Positions 15,336 to 23,613 of a stretch of DNA of 64,000 nt are shown here, in pieces (within the stretch, counting starts at the first letter, position 1; the number at the start of each line of letters is the position of its first letter). This DNA comes from JAAFHB01 sp963677935. Its GTDB lineage: Bacteria > Bacteroidota > Bacteroidia > Bacteroidales > Prolixibacteraceae. Both the position numbers and the translations under genes were made by a program. Under the pieces are notes generated by a model. That model did no database searches. It was not told the DNA's origin and was given only the letters and a program-made list of their open reading frames with translations. The stretch spans positions 1,860,001 to 1,924,000 of the forward strand of contig CAXXEH010000003.1 in assembly GCA_963677935.2 (NCBI GenBank), in the 5' to 3' direction.

Positions 15336-17825
15336 CTAATTTGCGAAAAAATGATAAATTCTCCCCGTTTGTGTTTCAAAATCAAAGAGTTTTGTTGCTT
15401 TAACGTTTAATCCTTCCAATTTAACGCCATCTTTTATCAAAGGCGTTTTTATTAGCGCTTTTTGGTAAAACAGGTTTGGATTTTCTGTTGTTTCAGTAAC
15501 TGGTTTCAGTTTTACATCGCCTTTTAATTCACCGGCTAAGCGTAACCTGCAATTTCCTCCAATTGTTGAACGAATCGTTAAATCCGTTAACTTGCCATTG
15601 TCCCACGACATATCGATTTCAAAGCCACCCCGGGCCCGCAACCCGGATACTTTTCCTTTAGGCCAGGCATCGGGTAAGGCAGGAAGCAGGTGTATATCAC
15701 CATCATGGCTTTGGAGTAACATTTCGGCCATACCGGATGTACACCCCATATTTCCATCAATCTGAAATGGCGGATGGGCATCAAACAAGTTGGGATAAGT
15801 GCCGCCGCTTTGTTCTTTCTCCGCTTCTGAAACGGGTGTGAGCTGGTCTTTAATTAATTTAAAAGCATGATTACCATCCAGTAACCGGGCCCACAGGTTG
15901 ACTTTCCATCCCATCGACCATCCGGTGGACTTATCGCCGCGATAGACTAACGAATTTTTGGCGGCCTCAAAAAGTTTGGGTTGAGTGAAAGGAGAAATCT
16001 GGTTGCCGGGAAACATCCCATACAGGTGTGAAACATGGCGGTGATGATCGTCAGCCCGGTCCCAGTCGTGCAGCCATTCCTGCAACTGCCCGTATTGGCC
16101 TACCTGCATCGGAGGCAACTGGTCGCGTTTCATTTTTACGGTATCGGCAAATGCGGCATCTTTGTCAAGAATTTTGGAAGCGGCTATCAGGTTTGAAAAA
16201 ACATCGAAAACCAACTGGTTGTCCATCGTGTTTCCGGCAGCCATTGTAACCCCTTTATGGTGTGCATTTTCCGGCGACATACAGGGAGAGACAACCAACC
16301 ATTGATGCGATGGTTCCGCTTGAAGCACATCGACATAGTAAGTCGCAATCCCTTTCAGGATCGGATAAACTTCATTCAAAAATTTTGAATCGCCTGAATA
16401 AAGATAGTGTTGCCAGAGATGCTGGCTCAACCAAGCCCCACCCATTGGCCAGGGTTCGTAATAAGCCCCGTCGATTGGGCCTGAGAATCTCCAGATGTCA
16501 GTATTGTGGTGGATCATCCAGCCACGTGCGCCATACATCTCTTTTGCTGCTTCCCTCCCGGTTTCCGACAAGTCCTTTATCATCGAAAACAAGGGTTCGG
16601 CCATTTCCGGCAGACTGGTAACTTCGGCTGGCCAGTAAATCATTTCAATATTGATATTTACGGTGTATTTACTGTCCCAGGGCGGTAATAGCTGATTATT
16701 CCATATTCCCTGCAAATTGGCTGGTTGTGTGCCCGGTTGCGAACACGAAATCAATAAATACCGGCCAAACTGAAAATATAGGGCGGCTAATTGCGGGTCG
16801 TTCCCTGTTTTAAAACAAGCAATACGCTGATCAGTAGGCTTTTTTGCAGAATTAGTTACCCCTAAATCCAACTGCACCCGGTCGAAGTATTTGTGATATT
16901 GTTGAATATGAGCCTGTTTAATGGCATTGTATGGTTTGGCGATTGCCAATTTCAGGTATTTATCAGCCATTTCCGCAGCATTTCCACTGATGTCGTTGTA
17001 GTTTTTGAAATTGGTAGCTATTGATACATAAATCGTTGCTGCATTGGCATTTCGAACCGATAAAGTCGAGTCCGTTTTTTCGGTCAGGCCACCATCGGTC
17101 ACCGGAAGAAAACGCGCATTGAATTCTACTTTCCCTTTCTTATTGTCCTTTGGTTCGCCTTTCCCTGACAGAACAAGTGCATTTCGCTCCACTCCCACTT
17201 GCTTCACGGTGTGCGGACTGCTTGCCCTCATGGTAAAGCTGATTTTTCCTTTTTTATTGGTCGTCAACCTGATGGCAATAACCTGATCGACAGCCGTAGC
17301 AAAATATTCGCGTTTATACGTTACACCATCAGCTTCATAACTCACTGAGCTAATTGCGTTGGCAATGTCCAGATCGCGATAGTAATCTGAAATTTTACCC
17401 TGTATGGGAAAATCAATCCAAAGGTCGCCCACAGGCTGGTAAGGCATTCCGTAATTCAGGTTATCAGGGACACGCCGGGGAATCCGGGTCATTGTTAAAT
17501 CCTGGGCTTCTTTGTATTTGCCTTCAAATATGAAGCTCCTGATTTCGGGCAAAATTTCCTTAAATCCATGGGGAACGTTATTGCCGGGTTCTCCAGCCCA
17601 CACGGTTTTTTCGTTCAGTTGCAAATGTTCCGTGGAAGGGGCGCCAAAAATCATGGCGCCAAGCCGGCCATTGCCAATAGGCAGAGCTTCTTCCCACTGT
17701 TCTGCCGGGCGATCGTACCAGAGCTTCATTAAGTTTTTGTCCTGATTCCGGGCACAAGCCAGGGTTGAAATGAAAAGCAACGGAACTATGATAAAGAAAA
17801 CTCGGTGTTTTGAAGTGAACTCCAT
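15336..17825 (-). CDS. GH95 family alpha-L-fucosidase/alpha-L-galactosidase
   Basis: An 829-residue secreted inverting glycosidase. The GH95 N-terminal beta domain is clear (LWYDRPAEQWEEALPIGNGR, NEKTVWAGEPGNN, GDLWIDF). In the (alpha/alpha)6 barrel the Asn pair is in YTVNINIEM (about 390), followed by HHNTDIWRFSGPIDGAYY, the Glu in QLQEWLHDWD (about 583, the general-acid position) and FQIDGNMGCTSGMAEML (about 690). GH95 enzymes release alpha-1,2-L-fucose or L-galactose from xyloglucan, pectin or host glycans. The frame extends to 17843, but that overlaps higA; the ATG at 17825 gives a normal signal peptide and leaves 8 bases to the higA stop, so higBA may drive it. Confidence 0.92.
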   Translation of the reverse strand: MEFTSKHRVFFIIVPLLFISTLACARNQDKNLMKLWYDRPAEQWEEALPIGNGRLGAMIFGAPSTEHLQLNEKTVWAGEPGNNVPHGFKEILPEIRSFIFEGKYKEAQDLTMTRIPRRVPDNLNYGMPYQPVGDLWIDFPIQGKISDYYRDLDIANAISSVSYEADGVTYKREYFATAVDQVIAIRLTTNKKGKISFTMRASSPHTVKQVGVERNALVLSGKGEPKDNKKGKVEFNARFLPVTDGGLTEKTDSTLSVRNANAATIYVSIATNFKNYNDISGNAAEMADKYLKLAIAKPYNAIKQAHIQQYHKYFDRVQLDLGVTNSAKKPTDQRIACFKTGNDPQLAALYFQFGRYLLISCSQPGTQPANLQGIWNNQLLPPWDSKYTVNINIEMIYWPAEVTSLPEMAEPLFSMIKDLSETGREAAKEMYGARGWMIHHNTDIWRFSGPIDGAYYEPWPMGGAWLSQHLWQHYLYSGDSKFLNEVYPILKGIATYYVDVLQAEPSHQWLVVSPCMSPENAHHKGVTMAAGNTMDNQLVFDVFSNLIAASKILDKDAAFADTVKMKRDQLPPMQVGQYGQLQEWLHDWDRADDHHRHVSHLYGMFPGNQISPFTQPKLFEAAKNSLVYRGDKSTGWSMGWKVNLWARLLDGNHAFKLIKDQLTPVSEAEKEQSGGTYPNLFDAHPPFQIDGNMGCTSGMAEMLLQSHDGDIHLLPALPDAWPKGKVSGLRARGGFEIDMSWDNGKLTDLTIRSTIGGNCRLRLAGELKGDVKLKPVTETTENPNLFYQKALIKTPLIKDGVKLEGLNVKATKLFDFETQTGRIYHFFAN

Positions 17826-17833
17826 GATTAATA

Positions 17834-18202
17834 TTAAACGCATCCCAGAATAACATTTGCATCAATCTTCAGTTTCTTGTGCATACGCCTGGCTATTTGA
17901 AGTGTAGGTTCTGATTTACCTGTGAGGTACTCACTTACACGGGGCGCACTGATCTCAAGCATCTCAGCCAATGATCTTTGGGACAGGTTTAATTCATTCA
18001 TTCTTGATTTAAGAACATCGGCCAAGGTTGATTTGCCAATGGCAAAATGTTCTTTTTCATAAGCAACAATACCATCTGTCAGAAAATCAAGTTCAATATA
18101 ATTCCGATCGGTTTGCGGTGTATTGTCATCCACAAGTTCAACAAGCTCATTTACTCTTGCCATGATAGCTTCATACTCTACCTTATTGTTTATCTGTTTC
18201 AT
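17834..18202 (-). CDS. higA: HigA-type antitoxin, XRE helix-turn-helix
   Basis: A 122-residue antitoxin. The C-terminal half carries an XRE-type HTH (LSQRSLAEMLEISAPRVSEY then LTGKSEPTLQIARRMHKKL); the N-terminal half (EYEAIMARVNELVEL and DFLTDGIVAYEKEH) is the usual helical toxin-binding part of HigA antitoxins of this class. It neutralises HigB and, as HTH antitoxins do, probably represses its own promoter. It starts 11 bases after the higB stop, toxin first, which is the typical higBA order. Its stop is 8 bases from the GH95 start. Confidence 0.88.
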   Translation of the reverse strand: MKQINNKVEYEAIMARVNELVELVDDNTPQTDRNYIELDFLTDGIVAYEKEHFAIGKSTLADVLKSRMNELNLSQRSLAEMLEISAPRVSEYLTGKSEPTLQIARRMHKKLKIDANVILGCV

Positions 18203-18213
18203 TTCATAAATAT

Positions 18214-18510
18214 TTAAATAGATGTAATATCTGTTATTTTATCATATTCCAAATGGGTTCCAATAAATCGGATGTAAACAATTTTGGGGACAAACAAAAT
18301 CAAAGCTACCAATCTATACTTATTACCCTTAATATTAAAGACATATCGCTTATTTCCAACACTGTCAACACTGTTAAAGGTTTGTTTCATATCAGCGAAA
18401 CACTCCCAATTACTTTGCTCAGTTTTTAGATACCATTCATCCAGTGCCACTTTTATATCTGTGTGCAGTCCAGAATATTGATCTATCGCTTTGTAAGTTA
18501 TAATCCTCAT
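18214..18510 (-). CDS. higB: HigB-type toxin, ribosome-dependent mRNA interferase
   Basis: A 98-residue protein from the ATG at 18510 (MRIITYKAIDQYSG); the upstream in-frame ATG at 18558 overlaps the promoter and is rejected. HigB signatures are present: ALDEWYLKTEQSNWECFADM, then KRYVFNIKGNKYRLVA and VYIRFIGTHLEYDKI. Such toxins cleave mRNA on the ribosome, and the basic residues in NIKGNKYRL and the terminal His/Tyr region form the active site in relatives. A toxin-antitoxin pair inside a PUL is unusual and may stabilise the locus. No sign of inactivation is seen. Confidence 0.88.
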   Translation of the reverse strand: MRIITYKAIDQYSGLHTDIKVALDEWYLKTEQSNWECFADMKQTFNSVDSVGNKRYVFNIKGNKYRLVALILFVPKIVYIRFIGTHLEYDKITDITSI

Positions 18511-18527
18511 GCCCCAGTTTTTAATCA

Positions 18528-18559
18528 CAAAACTAACCAAAATAATTTTGAAAATCAAA
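18528..18559 (-). promoter_or_regulatory. higBA promoter, -33 and -7 boxes
   Basis: On the minus strand TTTG (18559-18556) is followed after exactly 20 bases by TAGTTTTG (18535-18528), a full match to the Bacteroidetes promoter pattern TTTG-N19-21-TAnnTTTG. The -7 box ends 17 bases before the higB start codon, so the leader would be very short. This is the best promoter match seen in the window. Confidence 0.7.
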
Positions 18560-18579
18560 ACAAAATATACATATTTTGT
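18560..18579. promoter_or_regulatory. Perfect palindrome, candidate HigA operator
   Basis: ACAAAATAT and ATATTTTGT form a perfect 9-bp inverted repeat around a 2-base centre (AC), directly abutting the -33 box of higB. Position and symmetry fit the binding site of a dimeric HTH antitoxin repressing its own operon. There is no experimental support. Confidence 0.55.
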
Positions 18580-18603
18580 ATCATAGTCATCTTTATTACC
18601 TTC

Positions 18604-19184
18604 TTAAAAAGGGAGATGTATATACGACCCAACGATTTCCTTGTTCAAATCCGAATTATTGTCAACACGAACAACCGCAACATAAGGCTTTGATTTATCG
18701 GCAATTTTCAGTTCCAGCGTTATCTTTTCCGGTTTATTAGCCTGAATATCAATTTGTTTTCCGGTGAAATCTGTTTCAGCATTAAAAGTAGCAATTTGGA
18801 TGTCGTGTTTGCCTGAACCTTTCAGCGTAATGATAACCGACACGATTTCTTTGTCCGATTGAATGGTTTCTGTCTGAATGTCAATCGGTTTCGCCTTTGA
18901 AGAAGGTAACGACTGATAACAGGCCGAATAGACCGAGACGGCTCCCAAAAACCTATTCACAGGTTCAACCCATATTTCCTTACTGGTTGCATTGTTCGTA
19001 GCCGACCAGTATGGCTTGTCGCCCGACATACAATCCATGCCGACCGGCAGCGAACCAACCACATTTTTAAGGCAATAGGCAAAGGAAAATCTCCGAAATT
19101 CAATTTATCCTTCTTCCCATCATCCTTTATCGTATGACAAGAGAAAAAGATTGCAAAAAGAAAAACTAAAATTTGCTTGTTCAC
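18604..19184 (-). pseudogene. Decayed secreted protein gene with frameshift/deletion, family not recognised
   Basis: From 19184 a lipoprotein leader (MNKQILVFLFAIFFSCHTIK) runs into a frame that loses sense near 19080. The neighbouring frame carries a well-formed C-terminal part: YCLKNVVGSLPVGMDCMSGD, KPYWSATNNATSKEIWVEP, VNRFLGAVSVYSACYQ, then a beta-rich tail (VVSVIITLKGSGKHDI-like, then KITLELKIADKSKPYVAVVR) ending in GSYIHLPF. The leader and tail together are far too short for a catalytic domain, so most of the gene has probably been deleted at the frameshift. The tail resembles the C-terminal end of a large secreted hydrolase, but I cannot name it. It sits between higB and GH78. Confidence 0.6.
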
Positions 19185-19223
19185 AGTTGTTTTAGGTTTT
19201 TGGTAAATCGATTTGGTATAGTA

Positions 19224-21569
19224 TCAAAACGTCAATTGATGTTTCCCTGCTCCAACTTCTGTTTTCTGCCCGTTACCGGCAATAACCGAAGCCGTACACC
19301 CTTTCGGAATGATAATTTTCAGGGTGACTTTCCCGTTTTTCCGTTTCCATTTGCTGCTGATAAGGCCTTTCACTGATTGATATTCACCTTTTACCCACGA
19401 CAGCCCTTCGACAAAATGCGGGGTAATCAGGATATGAGCGAACCCGGGATGCTGCGGATCGTAGTTGATACCAGCCAATTGATTGATCATCCATGCAGAG
19501 ACATCGCCCAGAAAAACATGGTTCAGCGATGTGCCGTTTTTCACCGGGTCCAACACCCATTCTTCGGCCAGAGTTGAGTAGCCCAGTTTATCGACCCAAT
19601 AGCCCCACGAGGGTGCATCGGTTTTGGTGACCATCTTCATGGCGTCTTCCACGTAACCATACTGGGTCAGCATACGCGGCACCGTTTTGCTGCCAATCAC
19701 GCCAAAATCCAGAAAGTAATTGTTCCCGGCCACTAATTCGTGCAGTTTTTCGGCCACTTGTTTTTCTTTTCCTTCGGGAGGTAGCCCCAGGTACAAGGCC
19801 AGCGCCTGCGCGGTTTGTGTCCCTTCGGCATACATGTTGGTTTCGGCATTGAAAAACCGGCTGTTGATCGTCTGCCTGATTTTTTCAGCTTTTACACGAA
19901 ACCGGCTGTCGTCTTCGCCCAAAATCCGGGCAAACGAAGCCCTTAATTTGTAATCCAGGTAATAGTAGGCTGTTGAGGTGAACGTGTTGTTTGTCTTCGA
20001 CTTATAAGGCACCCAGTCGCCCAGGCCAAACGGAAGCAACACGTCTTTCTCTTCTTTTTCCAGGTAAGCCAGGTAACGGTCGAGGGTTGGGATCATTTTC
20101 CGGATACAGTCGGAATTGCCATAATATTCATACAAGGCATTCGGGATAATAAACATAGCGGCATCCCAAACCGGGCCGGTCGATTTTCCCCAGCCCCATC
20201 CGCCCGACGGGACAATGGCAGGGATATCGCCCTGCTCGCGCTGCATATCGATAAAGTCGTCCATCCACTTTTCGTAAACTGTGATGCCGTCAAAGTTCAG
20301 CAGCCCCAAATCGACAGAAACATGCGCATCGGCTGTCCAGCCGTTCTTTTCGCGCTGCGGGCAGTCGGTCGGGATACTTTCCAGGTTGCTCAGGTACGAT
20401 TGTCGGGTGGCTTTCCATATTTTATTCAGGGTTTGATTGGAGCATTCGAAGGAACCAACCGATTTTACATCCGTATGAACGAACAAGGCGGTCAGGCATT
20501 CTTTGTCCAGTTCAACCGGATTTGAGCTTTCAACCTCCACATATTGAAACCCGTGGTAGGTAAACGAAGGGGTAAACTCGACCCATTCGCTGGCATCCCG
20601 TAAAATGACTTCATCCTGCTGAAATACCTCCGCCTTATTTCGCGGATAGAAAAAGAAATCGACATTTTTTTGCTCTACCCGGCCATCGCTTTTCAGCATT
20701 TCGCCATATTTCAGGGTAATACGGGTGCCAGGTTCGCCTTTAACCTTCAGCCGGCAAAAACCCGCCATGTTTTTGGGGAAGCTATAAACGTACAACCGGT
20801 CGCTGATTTTTTTTATTTCCGAAGCCTGAAGTTCTTCCGTGATGCGGATACCCGGCATTTGCCGGACAACCAACAAAGCAGCAGGTGACGGCACTTCTTT
20901 GGCCTGTTCCCATTTCGAATCGTCAAAAGCAGGTTCTTTCCAGCCTTTTTCTTCCAGCCTTAAATCAATGTGGTCGCCGCTGTAAATATCGTTGTAAGTA
21001 AATGCCCCGGTCGAGGTTTTCCAGGTATTGTCAGTAGCAACAACCTCTTCGGTTCCATCGTCATAACGGATATGGAGTTCGGCCAGCAGGCGCGGACGGT
21101 TTCTCCATTCCGCTTTGTGGAAATTCCATATTGCCGGGCCTTGTACGTTATACCAGCCGTTCCCCAGTACCGCAGATACGGTATTTTGGCCATCTTTCAG
21201 CAAACCGCTAACATCGTGTACCGAATATAAAATCCGTTTACTGAAATTGGTATAACCCGGGTCGAGGTAATCATTTCCAACGCGTTTGCCATTAATAAAC
21301 ATTTCGTAATATCCTGTGACCGAGACATAAACCTGCGCCTGGACGATTCTCTTGCCGGAAATTTTTATGTTTTTCCTGAAAAGAGGTGCTGGTTCATATT
21401 CTATACCCCGATTGTCGGTAATCCATTGGGCTTGCCAGTCGTTTTTCACAACATGAATTGGTTCACCTTTTTGTTTCGGATTTTTTGAGGTATTCACCTC
21501 TGCTTTGCGGGAGAAACTGGTCAGGCTAAGAAAAACGAGGATGCTGGTTATAATAATCGTTTGGTTCAT
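19224..21569 (-). CDS. GH78 alpha-L-rhamnosidase
   Basis: A secreted 781-residue inverting rhamnosidase (signal peptide MNQTIIITSILVFLSLTSF). The N-terminal beta domains carry the usual signatures QAQWITD, RKNIKI, VSVTGYYEMFINGKRVG, DPGYTNFSKRILY and GNGWYN. The (alpha/alpha)6 barrel begins about residue 375 and shows DCPQREKNGWTADAHV, whose acidic residues include the proposed general acid region, followed by GDIPAIVPSGGWGWG and VWDAAM. The barrel ends with NGTSLNHVFLGDVSAWM, and a C-terminal beta domain contains WVKGEYQSVKG and KIIIPKG. Typical substrates are alpha-L-rhamnosides of rhamnogalacturonan, arabinogalactan or flavonoids. It is 27 bases downstream of GH51, probably in one operon. 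Confidence 0.94.
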   Translation of the reverse strand: MNQTIIITSILVFLSLTSFSRKAEVNTSKNPKQKGEPIHVVKNDWQAQWITDNRGIEYEPAPLFRKNIKISGKRIVQAQVYVSVTGYYEMFINGKRVGNDYLDPGYTNFSKRILYSVHDVSGLLKDGQNTVSAVLGNGWYNVQGPAIWNFHKAEWRNRPRLLAELHIRYDDGTEEVVATDNTWKTSTGAFTYNDIYSGDHIDLRLEEKGWKEPAFDDSKWEQAKEVPSPAALLVVRQMPGIRITEELQASEIKKISDRLYVYSFPKNMAGFCRLKVKGEPGTRITLKYGEMLKSDGRVEQKNVDFFFYPRNKAEVFQQDEVILRDASEWVEFTPSFTYHGFQYVEVESSNPVELDKECLTALFVHTDVKSVGSFECSNQTLNKIWKATRQSYLSNLESIPTDCPQREKNGWTADAHVSVDLGLLNFDGITVYEKWMDDFIDMQREQGDIPAIVPSGGWGWGKSTGPVWDAAMFIIPNALYEYYGNSDCIRKMIPTLDRYLAYLEKEEKDVLLPFGLGDWVPYKSKTNNTFTSTAYYYLDYKLRASFARILGEDDSRFRVKAEKIRQTINSRFFNAETNMYAEGTQTAQALALYLGLPPEGKEKQVAEKLHELVAGNNYFLDFGVIGSKTVPRMLTQYGYVEDAMKMVTKTDAPSWGYWVDKLGYSTLAEEWVLDPVKNGTSLNHVFLGDVSAWMINQLAGINYDPQHPGFAHILITPHFVEGLSWVKGEYQSVKGLISSKWKRKNGKVTLKIIIPKGCTASVIAGNGQKTEVGAGKHQLTF

Positions 21570-21596
21570 TGGATTTTAGGATTGCTGGTGGTTGTG

Positions 21597-23561
21597 TCAT
21601 TTTGCGTGTATCCTCAGTACAGTCACGGATATGGGATCAAAGGTATAGTTGAATTTCTGCCCGGCTTCAAATTCTTTCGAAACCGGAACTACTTTCTCTG
21701 GTTGGTCGATTGAGTTTCCGTCCTGCATATCTGCTGAAGTCAGGACGGTAGCCGTTCCTTTTGCCTCCTTTTTCGAGAAACCTTTCAGGAGAATATCAGC
21801 AGTCAACGGCGATTGTGCTGTATTGACCACTTTTACAATGACATCGCCGTTGCTGTTTCCCTTCGACGGGGCGATAAACAACGATGCGTCTTTGATTGTG
21901 TAGGGCAAAACCACATCGCCGGTATTCTCTACAAACATCTTTTGCATGTAATAGGATGGTATGGCAAAACAAGATACGCTATTGTTATAGAATAGGTCGG
22001 GACAATAGTTGATGCTGTTCAAATTGGCGCTTAACGTAGCATAAGTAGTTGATAATAGAATATCTGAGTTACGTTCGCAACCGGTCAGGAAGGCTGCCTC
22101 GGCCAGTGCATACCTTAAATTTCCCAGGTTGGTTTGATTATCCTTGCAACAATATTCGCCAACAACAATTTTAGGGCCTTTCCGGTCGTAGTGATCGTAA
22201 TTGGTGGTTAGTTTTAAAAACGAATCATACGATTTGAAAAAATGCTCATCGACAAGGTCGGCCTTCTGCCCATCCATCCTATCGTTAATGATCACATTCA
22301 TAGTTGGATACACCCTTTTTATTGCTTCGTAGAATATTGCATACCTCTCGTTATACCCAAATCCATCGGTGTCTCCCTTCCCATTCTCGTTTCCAACTTC
22401 AATGTATTTCAGGTTATAAGGGGCCGGATGGCCGTTGTCCGCCCGCTTTTTGCCCCAGAAAGTGGTTTTGGCATCCCCGTTGGCGTATTCGATTAAATCC
22501 AGAACGTCCTGCACAAAAGGTTGTATTTTTCCAACCGGAACGCCCACGTAACCGTCGTCAATCGATACCGAAGTGCAATAAATGGGTTCGGCGCCCCAAT
22601 CCCCGCACATTTGAAACAGTTCGTCCAACCCGTATTGCTGGCTGTTGCGGTAATGCCAGTGCTGAGTCACTTTTCCGGGCCGTTGTTCAATCGGGCCAAT
22701 CGTTTTCTTCCAGTTCCAGCCGCTGTCAACGCTGCACGATTCTATGTCGCAGCCGCCGGGGAAGCGGATAAGTTTAGGCTTTAGGGCAGCCTGCATCTCG
22801 GCCATGTCGATACGCAACCCATTCGGTCGGTTTTTGTAGGTGGGAGGCATCAAACTGACCGCATCCAGATATACCACTCCTTTGCTTGAGCCATAGATAA
22901 CAAACCTGTTATCTCCCGAAACCTTTGAAATACCGCTGGTTGTGAGCTCACAGGTATATTGTTTCCATTCGGTCGAAATCGAGATTGGGTCGGAAGCAGC
23001 ATATACCACGCCATCGTTACTTTCCAGTTTTACGGTGAGCGTACCGTTAAAGCCTTTGCCCATTTTTTCGAAGATGGGGTCTTTTCGCGCAAAGAATGAG
23101 GCTTTATAGGTTGTGTTATTATCCAGCCGGATTCCCCAATAGCCCGAATTGACTACGCCCGTTTCAGGGTCGCCGTTCCAGCCCACATTCCAGCAGAGGC
23201 AATGGCGCTGCTGCTTGTTAAGCTGATCGGTTTCCCCGGCAATTGCGGTATTTACTGCTCTTGAAAGATAGCCTTTATCAACCAATACCGAAGAACCAGG
23301 CTTGACCAGCGACCAGCCTTCAACCGGGTTATTGTCTTCGAAAGAGCCATTGCGGATCAACTGGGCATAGAACCCACCGTCGATCCCATGGCTGATCTCT
23401 TCGAACAACATCCCGTTGTAAAGGATTGGGCTGATGGCATGTCCGGGTTTCGAAACATCGATGGTTATGGTTTGGGCATTTATCTTCAATCCACCTAATT
23501 CAACAATTAAAAGAATGAATAAAACGAAAGGTCGAAATGGGTTGTTTTGTCCTTTTTTCAT
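21597..23561 (-). CDS. GH51 alpha-L-arabinofuranosidase
   Basis: A secreted 654-residue retaining arabinofuranosidase. After the signal peptide (ending in KINAQ) comes the strand ISPILYNGMLFEEISHGIDG, a carbohydrate-binding insert of CBM4/9 type (about 60-240, SFEDNNPVEGWS and YKASFFARKD), then the TIM barrel with LIRFPGGCDIESC, the acid/base Glu in KYIEVGNENGKGD and the nucleophile Glu in KIVVGEYCC. A C-terminal beta sandwich follows. It releases terminal L-arabinofuranose from arabinan, arabinoxylan or arabinogalactan side chains. It sits between GH9 and GH78 with short gaps, all minus strand. Confidence 0.94.
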   Translation of the reverse strand: MKKGQNNPFRPFVLFILLIVELGGLKINAQTITIDVSKPGHAISPILYNGMLFEEISHGIDGGFYAQLIRNGSFEDNNPVEGWSLVKPGSSVLVDKGYLSRAVNTAIAGETDQLNKQQRHCLCWNVGWNGDPETGVVNSGYWGIRLDNNTTYKASFFARKDPIFEKMGKGFNGTLTVKLESNDGVVYAASDPISISTEWKQYTCELTTSGISKVSGDNRFVIYGSSKGVVYLDAVSLMPPTYKNRPNGLRIDMAEMQAALKPKLIRFPGGCDIESCSVDSGWNWKKTIGPIEQRPGKVTQHWHYRNSQQYGLDELFQMCGDWGAEPIYCTSVSIDDGYVGVPVGKIQPFVQDVLDLIEYANGDAKTTFWGKKRADNGHPAPYNLKYIEVGNENGKGDTDGFGYNERYAIFYEAIKRVYPTMNVIINDRMDGQKADLVDEHFFKSYDSFLKLTTNYDHYDRKGPKIVVGEYCCKDNQTNLGNLRYALAEAAFLTGCERNSDILLSTTYATLSANLNSINYCPDLFYNNSVSCFAIPSYYMQKMFVENTGDVVLPYTIKDASLFIAPSKGNSNGDVIVKVVNTAQSPLTADILLKGFSKKEAKGTATVLTSADMQDGNSIDQPEKVVPVSKEFEAGQKFNYTFDPISVTVLRIHAK

Positions 23562-23613
23562 GATTTTGACAGGGTTTGCTGGTTTAATTCAGAATTTAAT
23601 AGTTAAAATTAGA

